A stretch of 34,294 nucleotides of DNA from Marinosulfonomonas sp. GTDB taxonomy: Bacteria; Pseudomonadota; Alphaproteobacteria; Rhodobacterales; Rhodobacteraceae. The notes beneath the pieces were generated by a model. It saw nothing but the letters and a program-made list of their open reading frames with translations, made no database searches and was not told where the DNA came from. Below, one piece after another: positions 23,365 to 32,441 of this stretch. How positions within the stretch are numbered: position 1 is the stretch's first letter; every line of letters begins with the position of its first letter. The position numbers and the translations under genes were made by a program. The stretch lies in assembly GCA_019090885.1 (NCBI GenBank), contig JAHRVC010000055.1, positions 1 to 34,294 of the forward strand, in the 5' to 3' direction.

Positions 23365-24909
23365 TCAGCTATCCCCGCGCAACTTGAAGCGTTGGATTTT
23401 CCCAGTCGCGGTTTTCGGAAGGTCAGGAACAAATTTGATCCAGCGCGGATACTTCCATTTCCCGACTTGTTCTTTCACAAGTTCCTTTAACACAACATCC
23501 AAGCCGTCGCTGCTCTGACCATCTTTCAGGACGATATAGGCGGCCGGTTTTTCCAGATCGTTTTCGTCGCGCGCCGAAACAACCGCCGCCTCAAGAACCG
23601 CTGGATGAGAGATCAGCGCCTGTTCAACTTCAAACGGCGACACCCAGATCCCGGACACCTTGAACATGTCATCCGTTCGTCCGCAGTAAATCAGCCGACC
23701 GCTTTCCATAAGTTCGTATTTGTCGCCCGTGCGCGTCCATTCGCCTTCAAATGTTTGTCGGCTCTTGGTGCGCTGGTTCCAGTATCCGTCCGATGCGGAC
23801 GCTCCGCGAACCAACAGTTCGCCAATATCGCCCGCAGCAACATCTGCGCCGTATTCATCTACAACGCGAATATCGTAACCCGGTACGGCTGTTCCCGATG
23901 TGCCATATTCAACATCGCCCGGCGCGTTGGACAGAAAGATATGCAACATCTCGGTCGAACCGACACCATCCAGAATATCTACGCCCCAAAGATCATGCCA
24001 CTGCTTGCCAATTTCAGCCGGCAATGCCTCGCCTGCCGAGATACAGGTTCGCAAAGCCAAATCGGGGTGCTCGGATGCTTGTTCCAGATAGGCCACAGTC
24101 GCTGCATACAGCGTTGGCACGCCGCAAAACACGGTTGCGCGTTCCTTTTCCAGAATATCGACAACTACATCCGGTGTTGGTCTTCCTGCAAGCAGCACTG
24201 TCGTCGCACCGACAGACATTGGGAATGTCATTGCATTGCCCAAACCATAGGCAAAGAAAATCTTGGCAGCAGAGTAAACCACATCGTCTTCGCGAATTCC
24301 AAGCACCTGGTTGCCGTAAGTATCTGCGGTCGATTGCAGGCTGTCATGTATGTGACGCACGCCTTTGGGTTGGCCCGTTGAACCGGAAGAATACAGCCAG
24401 AATGCAATCTCATCGCCGGACACTTCGATGGGATCAGACGGCACGCACCCATCAAGGAAATCCGCATAAGACACGGTTGCATCCGGAGTGTCGCCGCCAA
24501 TCACAACCACCTTTCGCAGGTAAGGGTTGTCTTTCAGCACCGGCCCAATGACAGGCAGCAATTCATGCGACACAAATAGGCAGGCCGCCCTGCTGTCGCG
24601 CAACACCGTATCATACAGGGACGTTGACAGGAGAGTATTGAGGGGGACCGGTATGACACCCGCTTTCAGGCAACCCCAGAAGATCTGCGGATATTCAATC
24701 TGGTCCAAAACCAGCACAATGGCGCGTTCCTCGCGCTGAATTCCGGCCCGCGATAGCGCGCTTGCGACGCACCCCGACTGCGTTGCCAGTTCGGCGTAAG
24801 TGACCTGCCGCCGGTCATCTGCAGCCTCGCGAAAAGCTATATTGTCAGCGCGCCCCTCGGCCGCATGCCTGTCGACAAAATACAGCGCTGCATTCCGATT
24901 TTCCGTCAT
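23365..24909 (-). CDS. bclA: Benzoate-CoA ligase
   Basis: This 514-residue ANL-superfamily adenylating enzyme activates benzoate (or a close analogue) with ATP and CoA, the first step of the box pathway. The ATP-binding loop YSSGSTGQPKGV is at 173-184. Benzoate-CoA ligase type segments are NAALYFVDRHAAEGRAD at the N-terminus and DGVGSTEMLHIFLSN near residue 320. The catalytic lysine is K504 in PKTATGKIQR. The start at 24909 has AAGGGA upstream and gives the family-typical MTENRNAA; an extension to 24939 adds 10 residues without family similarity. It is the first gene of the - strand box operon and is transcribed away from the transporter genes. 2-aminobenzoate or hydroxybenzoate as substrates cannot be excluded. 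Confidence 0.93.
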   Translation of the reverse strand: MTENRNAALYFVDRHAAEGRADNIAFREAADDRRQVTYAELATQSGCVASALSRAGIQREERAIVLVLDQIEYPQIFWGCLKAGVIPVPLNTLLSTSLYDTVLRDSRAACLFVSHELLPVIGPVLKDNPYLRKVVVIGGDTPDATVSYADFLDGCVPSDPIEVSGDEIAFWLYSSGSTGQPKGVRHIHDSLQSTADTYGNQVLGIREDDVVYSAAKIFFAYGLGNAMTFPMSVGATTVLLAGRPTPDVVVDILEKERATVFCGVPTLYAATVAYLEQASEHPDLALRTCISAGEALPAEIGKQWHDLWGVDILDGVGSTEMLHIFLSNAPGDVEYGTSGTAVPGYDIRVVDEYGADVAAGDIGELLVRGASASDGYWNQRTKSRQTFEGEWTRTGDKYELMESGRLIYCGRTDDMFKVSGIWVSPFEVEQALISHPAVLEAAVVSARDENDLEKPAAYIVLKDGQSSDGLDVVLKELVKEQVGKWKYPRWIKFVPDLPKTATGKIQRFKLRGDS

Positions 24910-25050
24910 TGTTGGTTTTTCCCTTCGGTTTGCCCGCATATTAGTCTCTCAATCGGATATCGGCGCATATGTTAACGTGTGTTTCGCCGCACCCAAAGAA
25001 TATCACGGTCACGCAATATCAGCAGCCTCTGATTCACCCAATATACATAG

Positions 25051-25117
25051 TGCATCCAGTTCAATTTGTGCAACATAGTGCTTTACCAATTGCATTTTTT
25101 TGCATAATTAAGTTGCA
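25051..25117. promoter_or_regulatory. Divergent box/transporter promoter with an array of BoxR-type sites
   Basis: TGCA occurs at 25051, 25069, 25091, 25101 and 25114, and TGCT at 25079. They form two direct pairs of the exact TGCA-N6 spacing: TGCAACATAGTGCT (25069-25082) and TGCATTTTTTTGCA (25091-25104). The pairs are 12 bases apart start to start, close to one helical turn. Operators of BzdR/BoxR consist of such spaced TGCA repeats. A -10-like CATAAT (25103-25108) for the transporter direction overlaps the second pair, which suits repression. The ligase start is 142 bases away on the other side. The rest of the 279-base gap shows nothing clear. Confidence 0.65.
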
Positions 25118-25188
25118 CTTAAAGGGTTTCGAGGGCCACGCGCACCAAAGTGCAAAGGTCGGAATTCTCATCATTCTGGGAGGAAAAG

Positions 25189-26346
25189 ATGCAAAACTGG
25201 ATATCAACTATTGCTGTTGCTGCGGTGCTTTCCGCTGCGGGCGCATCGGCCGCGCTGGCAGAAACGACTGTCGGCCTACTACTGCCCAAAAGCGGCGTGT
25301 TCGCTGCCCTTGGCGCTGAAATTGACGATGGATTCATGTTCGCTTTGGAAGAAGCCGGACGGGTCGACGAATTTACAATTGTCCGCGAAGACACCGAAGT
25401 GAAGCCGCCGGTTGGACTCGCCAAAGCGCGCAAGCTTGTGCTGCAAGATAAAGTTGACACGATTGTTGGTGTGGTCTCGTCTGGCGTGCTTGGCGCAATG
25501 CGCGATTTCGTGCATCAGGCCGAAGTTCCGCTGATCGTTGCCAATGCCGGCAATGACCACGCAACCGGCAAAAGCTGTAGCCCCTACATTGTACGGGTCT
25601 CTTTTTCCAACAGCCAGATCAACCGGCCAATGGGCGAGTGGATGTATGAGCAGGGTATTCGGAAAATCTATACACTTGCACCCGATTATGCCGCCGGGCA
25701 CCAGATGATCGACGGCTTTGCCGAAACATTTACCGCCGCCGGTGGTGAAATTGTTGGTGGCGAGTTTACGCCGTTCGGTCAAACAAATGACTTTGGCCCT
25801 TATCTTACAACTGCACGCGCGACCAATCCGGACGGGATTTTCGTATTCTACGCGGGCGGCGAGGCGATCCGTTTTGTAAAGCAATACGGTTCGTTTGACA
25901 TCAAAGCTGACGTCCCGCTTTATGGCTCTGGCTTTTTGACTTCTCCGCTTTATGTGGGCGCTGAAGGTGATGCTGCCATAGGTGTCAAAGCGTCCTTGCA
26001 TTATGTGCCAACACTCGACACGCCGGAAAACAATGCGTTCGTCGCGGCGTTCAAGGCCCGGTTTGACCGGATGCCGTCCGAGTATGCAGTGCAAGGATAC
26101 GATTCAGCCCGCTTGCTGCTGGGTGCCATCGATGCCGGTGCAACTGATCGTGCGTCAATCGCTGCCGCCTTGCCCAAGGTTGCCTACACTGGCCCACGCG
26201 GTCCGCTGGAAATCGATCCGGCAACCAATAACGTGGTTCAGAACATCTATATCTATGACACTGTCAAAGATGGTGATGGGCTGACCCAAAAGGTTGTTGG
26301 TCAGGTTAATGGCGTGCGCGACGCTGTAAACGGCTGTAAGCTGTAA
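25189..26346 (+). CDS. ABC transporter periplasmic substrate-binding protein (LivK/Leu-Ile-Val family), probable benzoate/aromatic acid
   Basis: This 385-residue protein belongs to the periplasmic binding proteins of branched-chain amino acid type, a family that also carries aromatic acids. A signal peptide covers residues 1-24 (hydrophobic core TIAVAAVLSAAG, cleavage after ALA before ETTVG). The binding-domain start VGLLLPKSGVFAALG is typical. The ATG has a perfect GGGAGGAAAAG Shine-Dalgarno. A tandem TAATAA stop is followed by a strong hairpin, which would favour much more binding protein than permease. Position beside benzoate-CoA ligase supports benzoate or a related aromatic acid as cargo. 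Confidence 0.9.
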   Translation: MQNWISTIAVAAVLSAAGASAALAETTVGLLLPKSGVFAALGAEIDDGFMFALEEAGRVDEFTIVREDTEVKPPVGLAKARKLVLQDKVDTIVGVVSSGVLGAMRDFVHQAEVPLIVANAGNDHATGKSCSPYIVRVSFSNSQINRPMGEWMYEQGIRKIYTLAPDYAAGHQMIDGFAETFTAAGGEIVGGEFTPFGQTNDFGPYLTTARATNPDGIFVFYAGGEAIRFVKQYGSFDIKADVPLYGSGFLTSPLYVGAEGDAAIGVKASLHYVPTLDTPENNAFVAAFKARFDRMPSEYAVQGYDSARLLLGAIDAGATDRASIAAALPKVAYTGPRGPLEIDPATNNVVQNIYIYDTVKDGDGLTQKVVGQVNGVRDAVNGCKL

Positions 26347-26359
26347 TAACAAACGATTT

Positions 26360-26391
26360 GGCCCCCTCCTATTCATAGGAAGGGGCCTTTT
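26360..26391 (+). terminator. Intrinsic terminator/attenuator after the binding protein gene
   Basis: GGCCCCCTCCTAT and ATAGGAAGGGGCC form a 13-bp stem with one mismatch around a 2-base apex (TC), followed by TTTT. It lies between the binding protein and permease genes, so it is probably leaky and sets a high ratio of binding protein to permease. Confidence 0.85.
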
Positions 26392-26418
26392 CCCACCAAA
26401 TTCAGAGAAGTTTCGCTG

Positions 26419-27288
26419 ATGTCCGACGCCGCTTTTTGGATCCTGCAACTACTGAATGCACTGCAGTATTCAATGTTGCTTTTTCTTTTATCTATCGGCC
26501 TGACCGTGATATTTGGCCTGCTGCATTTTATGAATTTGGCTCATGGCGCGCTTTATATGATGGGAGCCTATATCGGCATAAGCATCACCAGCGCGACCGG
26601 CAGTTTCTGGGCCGCATTTTTTCTGGCCCCCCTCGCCGTCACCGCGATCGGGGCGGTCTTGTATTTCACTCTGATCCGTCGGTTGCGTAACGCTGGCCCT
26701 ATGAACCAGGTGCTGGTTACTTTCGGACTGATCTTTGTATTTCTGGACATCGTGCGCCTTGGCTGGGGCGATATTGCCCTAGGGCTTGATGCGCCGACTG
26801 CCCTTCAGGGAACCACCAAATTCCTGTCGGTATCCTACCCGACTTACCGGTTCTTTATCATTGGTTTGGGGCTGGTCGTGATGGCAACCCTGATGACCAT
26901 TGTTTCGCGCACTCAAATCGGGGCGATGATCCGCGCTAGTGTGGAAAACGACGACATGGCAGCCGCAATGGGCATCAATGTCGGGCGGTTGTTCTTTGCG
27001 GTTTTCTGCGTTGGTTGCGCATTGGCCGGTCTGGCCGGTGTCGTAGCAGCGCCGGTATTTTCGGCCACGACCGGAATGGGTATCAGCATCCTTATCCCAA
27101 CGCTTATCGTAGTTGTCATTGGTGGGTTAGGCAGCCTGCAGGGCGCTGTTGTCGGCTCGCTGATCGTGGGATCAATCGAGACAATTGGCGCCGCGGTTTT
27201 GCCTGGTGTGGCTTCTATTCTGATATATGTACTGCTGGCGGTCATTCTTGTTGTCCGACCCGCAGGCCTGATCCCGGCGCGGGTGTAA
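26419..27288 (+). CDS. Branched-chain-type ABC transporter permease (LivH family)
   Basis: This 289-residue inner-membrane permease is almost wholly hydrophobic, with about eight transmembrane segments. LivH family marks are IGLTVIFGLLHFMNLAHGALY near residues 27-47, GAMIRASVENDDMAAAMGIN near 170-189, and VVIGGLGSLQGAVVGSL near 233-249. It forms half of the channel with the LivM-type protein encoded 4 bases downstream. An AGAGAAG stretch precedes the ATG. Cargo is inferred from the operon to be an aromatic acid. Confidence 0.93.
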   Translation: MSDAAFWILQLLNALQYSMLLFLLSIGLTVIFGLLHFMNLAHGALYMMGAYIGISITSATGSFWAAFFLAPLAVTAIGAVLYFTLIRRLRNAGPMNQVLVTFGLIFVFLDIVRLGWGDIALGLDAPTALQGTTKFLSVSYPTYRFFIIGLGLVVMATLMTIVSRTQIGAMIRASVENDDMAAAMGINVGRLFFAVFCVGCALAGLAGVVAAPVFSATTGMGISILIPTLIVVVIGGLGSLQGAVVGSLIVGSIETIGAAVLPGVASILIYVLLAVILVVRPAGLIPARV

Positions 27289-27292
27289 CCGG

Positions 27293-28264
27293 ATGTTCCA
27301 CCAAACACCTGCCCGCAGTTTTACACTTGCAGTCGTTCTTGCCGCGCTGGTTGCCTATGCGACTTTTGGCGGGTTTTTCGCGCGTGAAATCGTTATCGAA
27401 ATAGCCATTCTCGCCATTCTGGCCATAAGCCTCGATTTCGTTGCGGGCTTTGGTGGAATGGTCTCGCTGTTTCACGGCGCTGTCATGGGGCTGTCGGCCT
27501 ATGGGTATTCGGTGCTGACAGCAAAATTCGGCATTCATCCGATCCCTGCGGCCTTCGCGGGCATTTTTCTGGCGGCGTCATTCGGGGCAGCCGTCGCAGC
27601 AATCGCATCCCGGACCTCGGGGATATTCTTTATCATGGCAACGCTGGCGTTCGGCCAGATGCTTTATACCATCATATTCAAATCACGTTGGTTGGGTGGC
27701 GACGACGGAATGGGCGGCATTCCAAGGTTCGATGCTTCATGGATCGGGCTCGATTTCAACGATTCACTTCAATTCGCCATTTTCGCGGTCTTTGGGATTG
27801 CGGTTTGCTATGGGATCGCCGCGCTGCTGCTGCGCTCGGCCTTTGGGCGCACGATGTGTGGCATCCACGGTAACGAACCCAGAATGCGTGCACTTGGTGT
27901 TTCGACATGGAAGCACAAGACAGCAGCCTTTGCGATTTCATCAGCGATTGCGGGTGTTGCGGGCGTTTTCGCAGCCCAGCACACACAGTATATCTCGCCC
28001 GAGTTATTGTTCTGGACGGTGTCTGGCGAGGTGCTGATCGTGGTAATTCTTGGCGGGCTTGGCACGCTGGTCGGCCCGGTTTTGGGGGCGGCCATATTTG
28101 TGTTGCTGAAGCATGAAGTCGGCAATTACACCGATCATTGGCACATCGTAGTCGGGCTGCTTCTGATCGTCACCGTTATGGCTGGCGGACGCGGTATTTA
28201 CGGTCAGGCAGAACACTGGATAACCGGCCGATCCAGAAAAGCGCGGGAAAGTCTGAATGCTTGA
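27293..28264 (+). CDS. Branched-chain-type ABC transporter permease (LivM family)
   Basis: This 323-residue polytopic membrane protein is the second permease. LivM-type segments are LAISLDFVAGFGGMVSLFHG (about residues 43-62) and FGRTMCGIHGNEPRMRALGV (about 184-203). VVILGGLGTLVGPVLGA near 250 is the conserved ATPase-contact region. The start lies 4 bases after the LivH-type stop. Its stop lies within the start of the LivG-type gene (ATGCTTGA), so expression is coupled. Confidence 0.93.
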   Translation: MFHQTPARSFTLAVVLAALVAYATFGGFFAREIVIEIAILAILAISLDFVAGFGGMVSLFHGAVMGLSAYGYSVLTAKFGIHPIPAAFAGIFLAASFGAAVAAIASRTSGIFFIMATLAFGQMLYTIIFKSRWLGGDDGMGGIPRFDASWIGLDFNDSLQFAIFAVFGIAVCYGIAALLLRSAFGRTMCGIHGNEPRMRALGVSTWKHKTAAFAISSAIAGVAGVFAAQHTQYISPELLFWTVSGEVLIVVILGGLGTLVGPVLGAAIFVLLKHEVGNYTDHWHIVVGLLLIVTVMAGGRGIYGQAEHWITGRSRKARESLNA

Positions 28265-29003
28265 AGTCAGAGATCTCTGCAAATCCTTTGGCGGGCTTGA
28301 TGTTACTAAGAAAGTATCTTTCGCGCTGGAACCCGGAGAGCGGCGTGTGGTCTTGGGGCCGAACGGTGCGGGAAAAACAACCCTGTTCAACCTGCTGGTC
28401 GGAGAGTTGCTGCCAACATCAGGTGATATCCTGATCAATGGGGCGTCAGTAACCGCCCTTTCAGTTGACCAGCGCGCCATGGCTGGCATGTCGCGTAGTT
28501 ACCAGAAAAACAACCTGTTCGAAGATTTCACTGTGCGTGAAAATCTAGCCCTTGCGGCGGCGGCGGGCCTTTCAAAAGAGAAATGGATCGCCCGCGATAG
28601 TTTCCATGACCCGGAAGTTCGTGAAATCGTGCTGGATGTCGCCAATCAAGTCGCACTGACTGATATATTGGATGCCCCCGTACATAGCGCATCCTATGGC
28701 AACCGGCGTCAGTTAGAGGTTGGTCTGGCGCTGGCGACCCGGCCCAAAATTTTACTGATGGATGAGCCGACTTCCGGTGTTGGGCCGGGAATGATCGGGG
28801 CCTTCAACAAGCTTATTTCCGACCTGCCCCGTGACTTGACGGTCGTAATTATCGAACATGATCTTGATTTGGCCTTTGACGTAGCTGACAGGATTACCGT
28901 GCTGAACTACGGCGACGTGGTGTTCGAAGGAACGCCCGATGAAACCCGTGGCAATCAGATAGTTCGCGATATCTATCTTGGCGATTGGCAGGCCGATGCT
29001 TGA
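28257..29003 (+). CDS. Branched-chain-type ABC transporter ATPase (LivG family)
   Basis: This 248-residue ATPase energises the importer. Walker A is GPNGAGKTT (about 36-44), the signature region is the LivG-typical SYGNRRQLEVG instead of LSGG, Walker B is ILLMDEPTSG, and the switch histidine is in VVIIEHDLD. It overlaps the LivM-type gene by 8 bases and the LivF-type gene by 8 bases. Confidence 0.94.
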   Translation: MLEVRDLCKSFGGLDVTKKVSFALEPGERRVVLGPNGAGKTTLFNLLVGELLPTSGDILINGASVTALSVDQRAMAGMSRSYQKNNLFEDFTVRENLALAAAAGLSKEKWIARDSFHDPEVREIVLDVANQVALTDILDAPVHSASYGNRRQLEVGLALATRPKILLMDEPTSGVGPGMIGAFNKLISDLPRDLTVVIIEHDLDLAFDVADRITVLNYGDVVFEGTPDETRGNQIVRDIYLGDWQADA

Positions 29004-29697
29004 ACTTAAAAACATCGAAAGCGGCTATGGCGAAACTCGTGTCATTCACGGGCTTGATCTGACGGTGGAAGCCGGCAGCGTTCATGCGCTGCTTGGGCGA
29101 AATGGCGTGGGCAAATCCACCACGCTGAAAACAATCATCGGACAGTTGTCGCTAACCGCTGGCCAGATTAGGTTTGATGGCACCGATACAAGCGATCTGA
29201 ACCCTTATGACATTGCCCGGCTTGGCGTCGCTTACGTGCCGGAAACTCGTGATATTTTCGGGGCGCTGTCGGTGCGGGAAAACCTTGAACTGGCCGGTCG
29301 TCTTGCCCCAGCTGAAGGCGCAAGCTGGGATGTGGACCGGGTGTTGGATTTTTTCCCCAATCTGGCTGATCGAATGTCAAATGGCGGCCATGAACTGTCC
29401 GGTGGTGAACAACAAATGCTGGCTATCGGGCGTGCCTTGATGATGGAACCGCGCATTCTTTTGCTCGACGAACCTACCGAAGGCCTGGCGCCAATTATCA
29501 TCCAGCAGATTTTCACCAAGCTGAACCAACTGAAAACTGAAGGCATGACCATTCTTCTGGTCGAACAGAATTTCAACTTTGCAGCCGGACTTGCGGATAT
29601 GATCAGCCTTGTCGGACGAGGGCAAATCGTGTGGCAGGGCACAGCGGACGCGCTTAAAACAGACACTGAGGCCCACGAAAAATGGCTGGGCGTATAA
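28996..29697 (+). CDS. Branched-chain-type ABC transporter ATPase (LivF family)
   Basis: This 233-residue ATPase is the second nucleotide-binding subunit. Walker A is GRNGVGKSTT (about 36-45), the signature is LSGGEQQMLAIGRALM, Walker B is ILLLDEPTEGLAP and the switch histidine position reads LLVEQNF, as is normal for LivF. The ATG at 28996 overlaps the LivG stop; a TTG at 28978 in the same frame would add six residues not seen in the family. Confidence 0.94.
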   Translation: MLELKNIESGYGETRVIHGLDLTVEAGSVHALLGRNGVGKSTTLKTIIGQLSLTAGQIRFDGTDTSDLNPYDIARLGVAYVPETRDIFGALSVRENLELAGRLAPAEGASWDVDRVLDFFPNLADRMSNGGHELSGGEQQMLAIGRALMMEPRILLLDEPTEGLAPIIIQQIFTKLNQLKTEGMTILLVEQNFNFAAGLADMISLVGRGQIVWQGTADALKTDTEAHEKWLGV

Positions 29698-29712
29698 AAT
29701 GAGGATACCAAA

Positions 29713-30915
29713 ATGACCGACGCTTACATCTGTGACTATATCCGCACTCCAATCGGTCGTTTTGGCGGCTCATTGTCTTCGGTGCGCACCGATGATCTGG
29801 GCGCAATTCCGCTGCGGGCGCTCGCAGAGCGTAATTCCGGAATGGATCTGGCCGCCATCGACGAAGTCATTTTTGGTTGCGCCAATCAGGCTGGCGAGGA
29901 CAACCGCAATGTGGCGCGCATGTCTTTGCTTTTGGCCGGATACCCCGCCGCCGTTCCCGGCGTAACGCTCAACCGTTTGTGCGGCTCTGGCATGGACGCG
30001 ATCATTGCTGCGGCCAGAACAATCCGCGCCGGTGAGGCCGATCTGATCGTCGCCGGTGGCGTTGAAAGCATGTCACGCGCGCCGTTCGTCATGCCCAAAG
30101 CGACCAGCGCTTTTTCGCGCCAAAACGAGGTGCATGATACAACTCTTGGCTGGCGTTTCGTTAATCCGGCAATGAAAGCACAATTTGGCATCGAGTCGAT
30201 GCCCGAGACCGGCGAAAACGTGGCCGAAGACTTTGGCATTTCGCGCCAAGATCAGGATGCCTTTGCGTTGCGGTCACAGGAAAATGCAGCGGCTGCGATT
30301 TCCAGCGGTCGTCTGGCTGAAGAGATCGTGCCTGTTTCAATCCCGCAGCGCCGGGGCGATCCAGTGGTATTTGATACTGACGAGCACCCGCGTGCGACCA
30401 CGGCAGAAAAACTTGCTGGCCTTAAGGCCCCATTCCGCAAAGGCGGCACTGTTACGGCGGGCAATGCCTCTGGCCTGAATGATGGTGCAGCGGCATTGGT
30501 TATCGCATCCGAAGCGGCCGTTAAAAAACATGGCCTGACACCGCGGGCACGGATTTTGGGCGGTGCAACCGCTGGTGTTGCCCCCCGTATCATGGGCATC
30601 GGGCCAGTTCCGGCGGCACAAAAACTATGCGCCCGGCTGAATATAACGCCTGCCGATTTTGATGTAATAGAACTGAACGAAGCATTCGCCAGTCAGGGCA
30701 TTGCGGTTCTGCGCGGCCTTGGGCTGGACGAAGCGGCGGACTACATTAATCCAAACGGCGGCGCCATTGCATTGGGCCACCCTCTTGGCATGTCGGGGGC
30801 GCGGATCACCGGAACGGCGATGATGGAGCTTGCTCGGCGCGAAAAGAATTTAGCACTGGCCACAATGTGCGTCGGCGTTGGTCAGGGGATCGCCATCGCG
30901 CTTGAAAGGGTATGA
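29713..30915 (+). CDS. pcaF: Beta-ketoadipyl-CoA (3-oxoadipyl-CoA) thiolase
   Basis: This 400-residue thiolase cleaves beta-ketoadipyl-CoA with CoA to succinyl-CoA and acetyl-CoA, the last step of both the box and the protocatechuate/catechol pathways. The catalytic residues are C90 ([11 protein letters not shown]), H356 ([12 protein letters not shown]) and C386 ([10 protein letters not shown]). The segments [14 protein letters not shown] and [10 protein letters not shown] are typical of the PcaF/PaaJ group. GAGGAT precedes the ATG, which is 16 bases after the ATPase gene, so it is the last gene of the transporter operon. A general acetyl-CoA acetyltransferase is less likely given the neighbours. 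Confidence 0.91.
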   Translation: MTDAYICDYIRTPIGRFGGSLSSVRTDDLGAIPLRALAERNSGMDLAAIDEVIFGCANQAGEDNRNVARMSLLLAGYPAAVPGVTLNRLCGSGMDAIIAAARTIRAGEADLIVAGGVESMSRAPFVMPKATSAFSRQNEVHDTTLGWRFVNPAMKAQFGIESMPETGENVAEDFGISRQDQDAFALRSQENAAAAISSGRLAEEIVPVSIPQRRGDPVVFDTDEHPRATTAEKLAGLKAPFRKGGTVTAGNASGLNDGAAALVIASEAAVKKHGLTPRARILGGATAGVAPRIMGIGPVPAAQKLCARLNITPADFDVIELNEAFASQGIAVLRGLGLDEAADYINPNGGAIALGHPLGMSGARITGTAMMELARREKNLALATMCVGVGQGIAIALERV

Positions 30916-31048
30916 TCCTGATCGTTTGTCCTGAAGCGCCCATAATTGTTGCCAAATCACGACCAAACGGTACGACCTAAACCCTTTTCGTTGACTCGGA
31001 AGGCCCGATCACGCATCCCACGCCCCAGTGTATCAGTGAGGCGTTGAG

Positions 31049-32353
31049 ATGAAGATTGCGATGATTGGAACCGGATATGTTGGGCTGGTGTCTGGCGTAT
31101 GTTTCTCGGATTTCGGGCATGAAGTTGTCTGTGTCGACAACAACCCCGACAAAATCGCCATGCTGGAACGCCTGGAAGTGCCGATTTATGAACCCGGTCT
31201 GGAAGATTTGCTGGCAAAAAACGTTGCTGCCGGACGTCTAGCTTTTTCCGGTGATCTGGCTGGCGCAGTGTCCGACGCAGGTGCAGTTTTTATCGCGGTA
31301 GGAACGCCGACAAGGCGGGGCGATGGCCACGCGGACCTGACCTATGTATTCGCAGCGGCCGAACAGATCGCAAAATCGATATCCGGCTACACGGTCATTG
31401 TAACCAAATCGACAGTTCCCTTGGGAACAAACCGCCGCGTCAAAGAAATTATCGCAAAAGCAAATCCGGACGCAGAATTCGATGTGGTATCCAACCCCGA
31501 GTTTTTGCGTGAAGGTGCGGCGATCGATGATTTCATGCGCCCGGATCGTGTGGTTGTTGGTCTGGAAACGGATGCGGCCGAGACAGTTATGCGTGAAATC
31601 TATCGGCCGTTGTTTCTGCGCGACTTTCCAGTTGTCATCACTGATTTGGAAAGCGCTGAGATGATAAAATACGCAGCCAACGCCTTTTTGGCCACCAAAA
31701 TTACCTTCATCAATGAAATTGCGGCGCTTTGCGAAAAAGTCGGCGCGGATGTAAAGCAAGTGTCAAAAGGCATGGGGCTGGACGGACGTATCGGCAATAA
31801 ATTTCTACACGCTGGCCCCGGTTATGGCGGGTCATGTTTTCCCAAAGACACCAGCGCACTTGCGCGGATCGGGCAGGAACATGCGGTTCCCATGCAAATC
31901 ACCGAGGCCGTTATCAAGGTAAACGAAGAAGTGAAACGCCGCATGGTCCAAAAGATCGAGGATCTTTGCGGTGGTTCGTTCAACGGCAAAACGATTGCTG
32001 TTCTGGGCGTTACGTTCAAACCCAACACCGATGATATGCGCGACGCGCCATCACTGACAATTGTTCCCGCCATGATCGGCAGCGGCGCAAAAGTTCGTGT
32101 CGTCGATCCCCAAGGAAGGCGTGAAGGCTTAGACCTGTTGCCCGGCGCTCAGTGGTGCGAGGACGCCTACACAGCCGTTCAGGATGCAGACGCCGTAGTT
32201 ATATTGACCGAATGGAACGAATTCAGGGCTTTGGACTTAAAGCGGTTGGCGCAGGGGATGTCGAACGCCCGGATGGCCGACTTGCGGAATATATACTCGG
32301 AAAACGATGTCAAAAGCGCCGGGTTTGAAAAGTATGTGCCGGTAGGGCGGTAA
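31049..32353 (+). CDS. ugd: UDP-glucose 6-dehydrogenase
   Basis: This 434-residue enzyme oxidises UDP-glucose to UDP-glucuronate with NAD+, supplying precursors for exopolysaccharide or LPS. The N-terminal Rossmann motif GTGYVG is at residues 7-12. The catalytic cysteine is C263 in GPGYGGSCFPKDTSAL, and NPEFLREGAAIDDFMRPDR is the family's substrate segment. GAGGCG precedes the ATG. The 133-base gap after the thiolase marks the end of the catabolic region. A related UDP-sugar dehydrogenase is the alternative. Confidence 0.94.
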   Translation: MKIAMIGTGYVGLVSGVCFSDFGHEVVCVDNNPDKIAMLERLEVPIYEPGLEDLLAKNVAAGRLAFSGDLAGAVSDAGAVFIAVGTPTRRGDGHADLTYVFAAAEQIAKSISGYTVIVTKSTVPLGTNRRVKEIIAKANPDAEFDVVSNPEFLREGAAIDDFMRPDRVVVGLETDAAETVMREIYRPLFLRDFPVVITDLESAEMIKYAANAFLATKITFINEIAALCEKVGADVKQVSKGMGLDGRIGNKFLHAGPGYGGSCFPKDTSALARIGQEHAVPMQITEAVIKVNEEVKRRMVQKIEDLCGGSFNGKTIAVLGVTFKPNTDDMRDAPSLTIVPAMIGSGAKVRVVDPQGRREGLDLLPGAQWCEDAYTAVQDADAVVILTEWNEFRALDLKRLAQGMSNARMADLRNIYSENDVKSAGFEKYVPVGR

Positions 32354-32441
32354 CCCCCCAAAAGGCTTGAAGTCGCTTGAATATGGTTGCCAAGCACAGA
32401 GCTGCTTTCGCGCATTTCCTTGACAGTGTAAGTGGGGTCAT

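Noticed and set aside
23605-24381. 258-codon frame antisense to benzoate-CoA ligase
   Set aside because: It is a shadow of a gene with all family motifs; the translation is rich in Arg, His and Cys with no recognisable fold.
25279-26094. 271-codon frame antisense to the binding protein gene
   Set aside because: It mirrors the codon usage of a certain gene and has no plausible ribosome site or domain.
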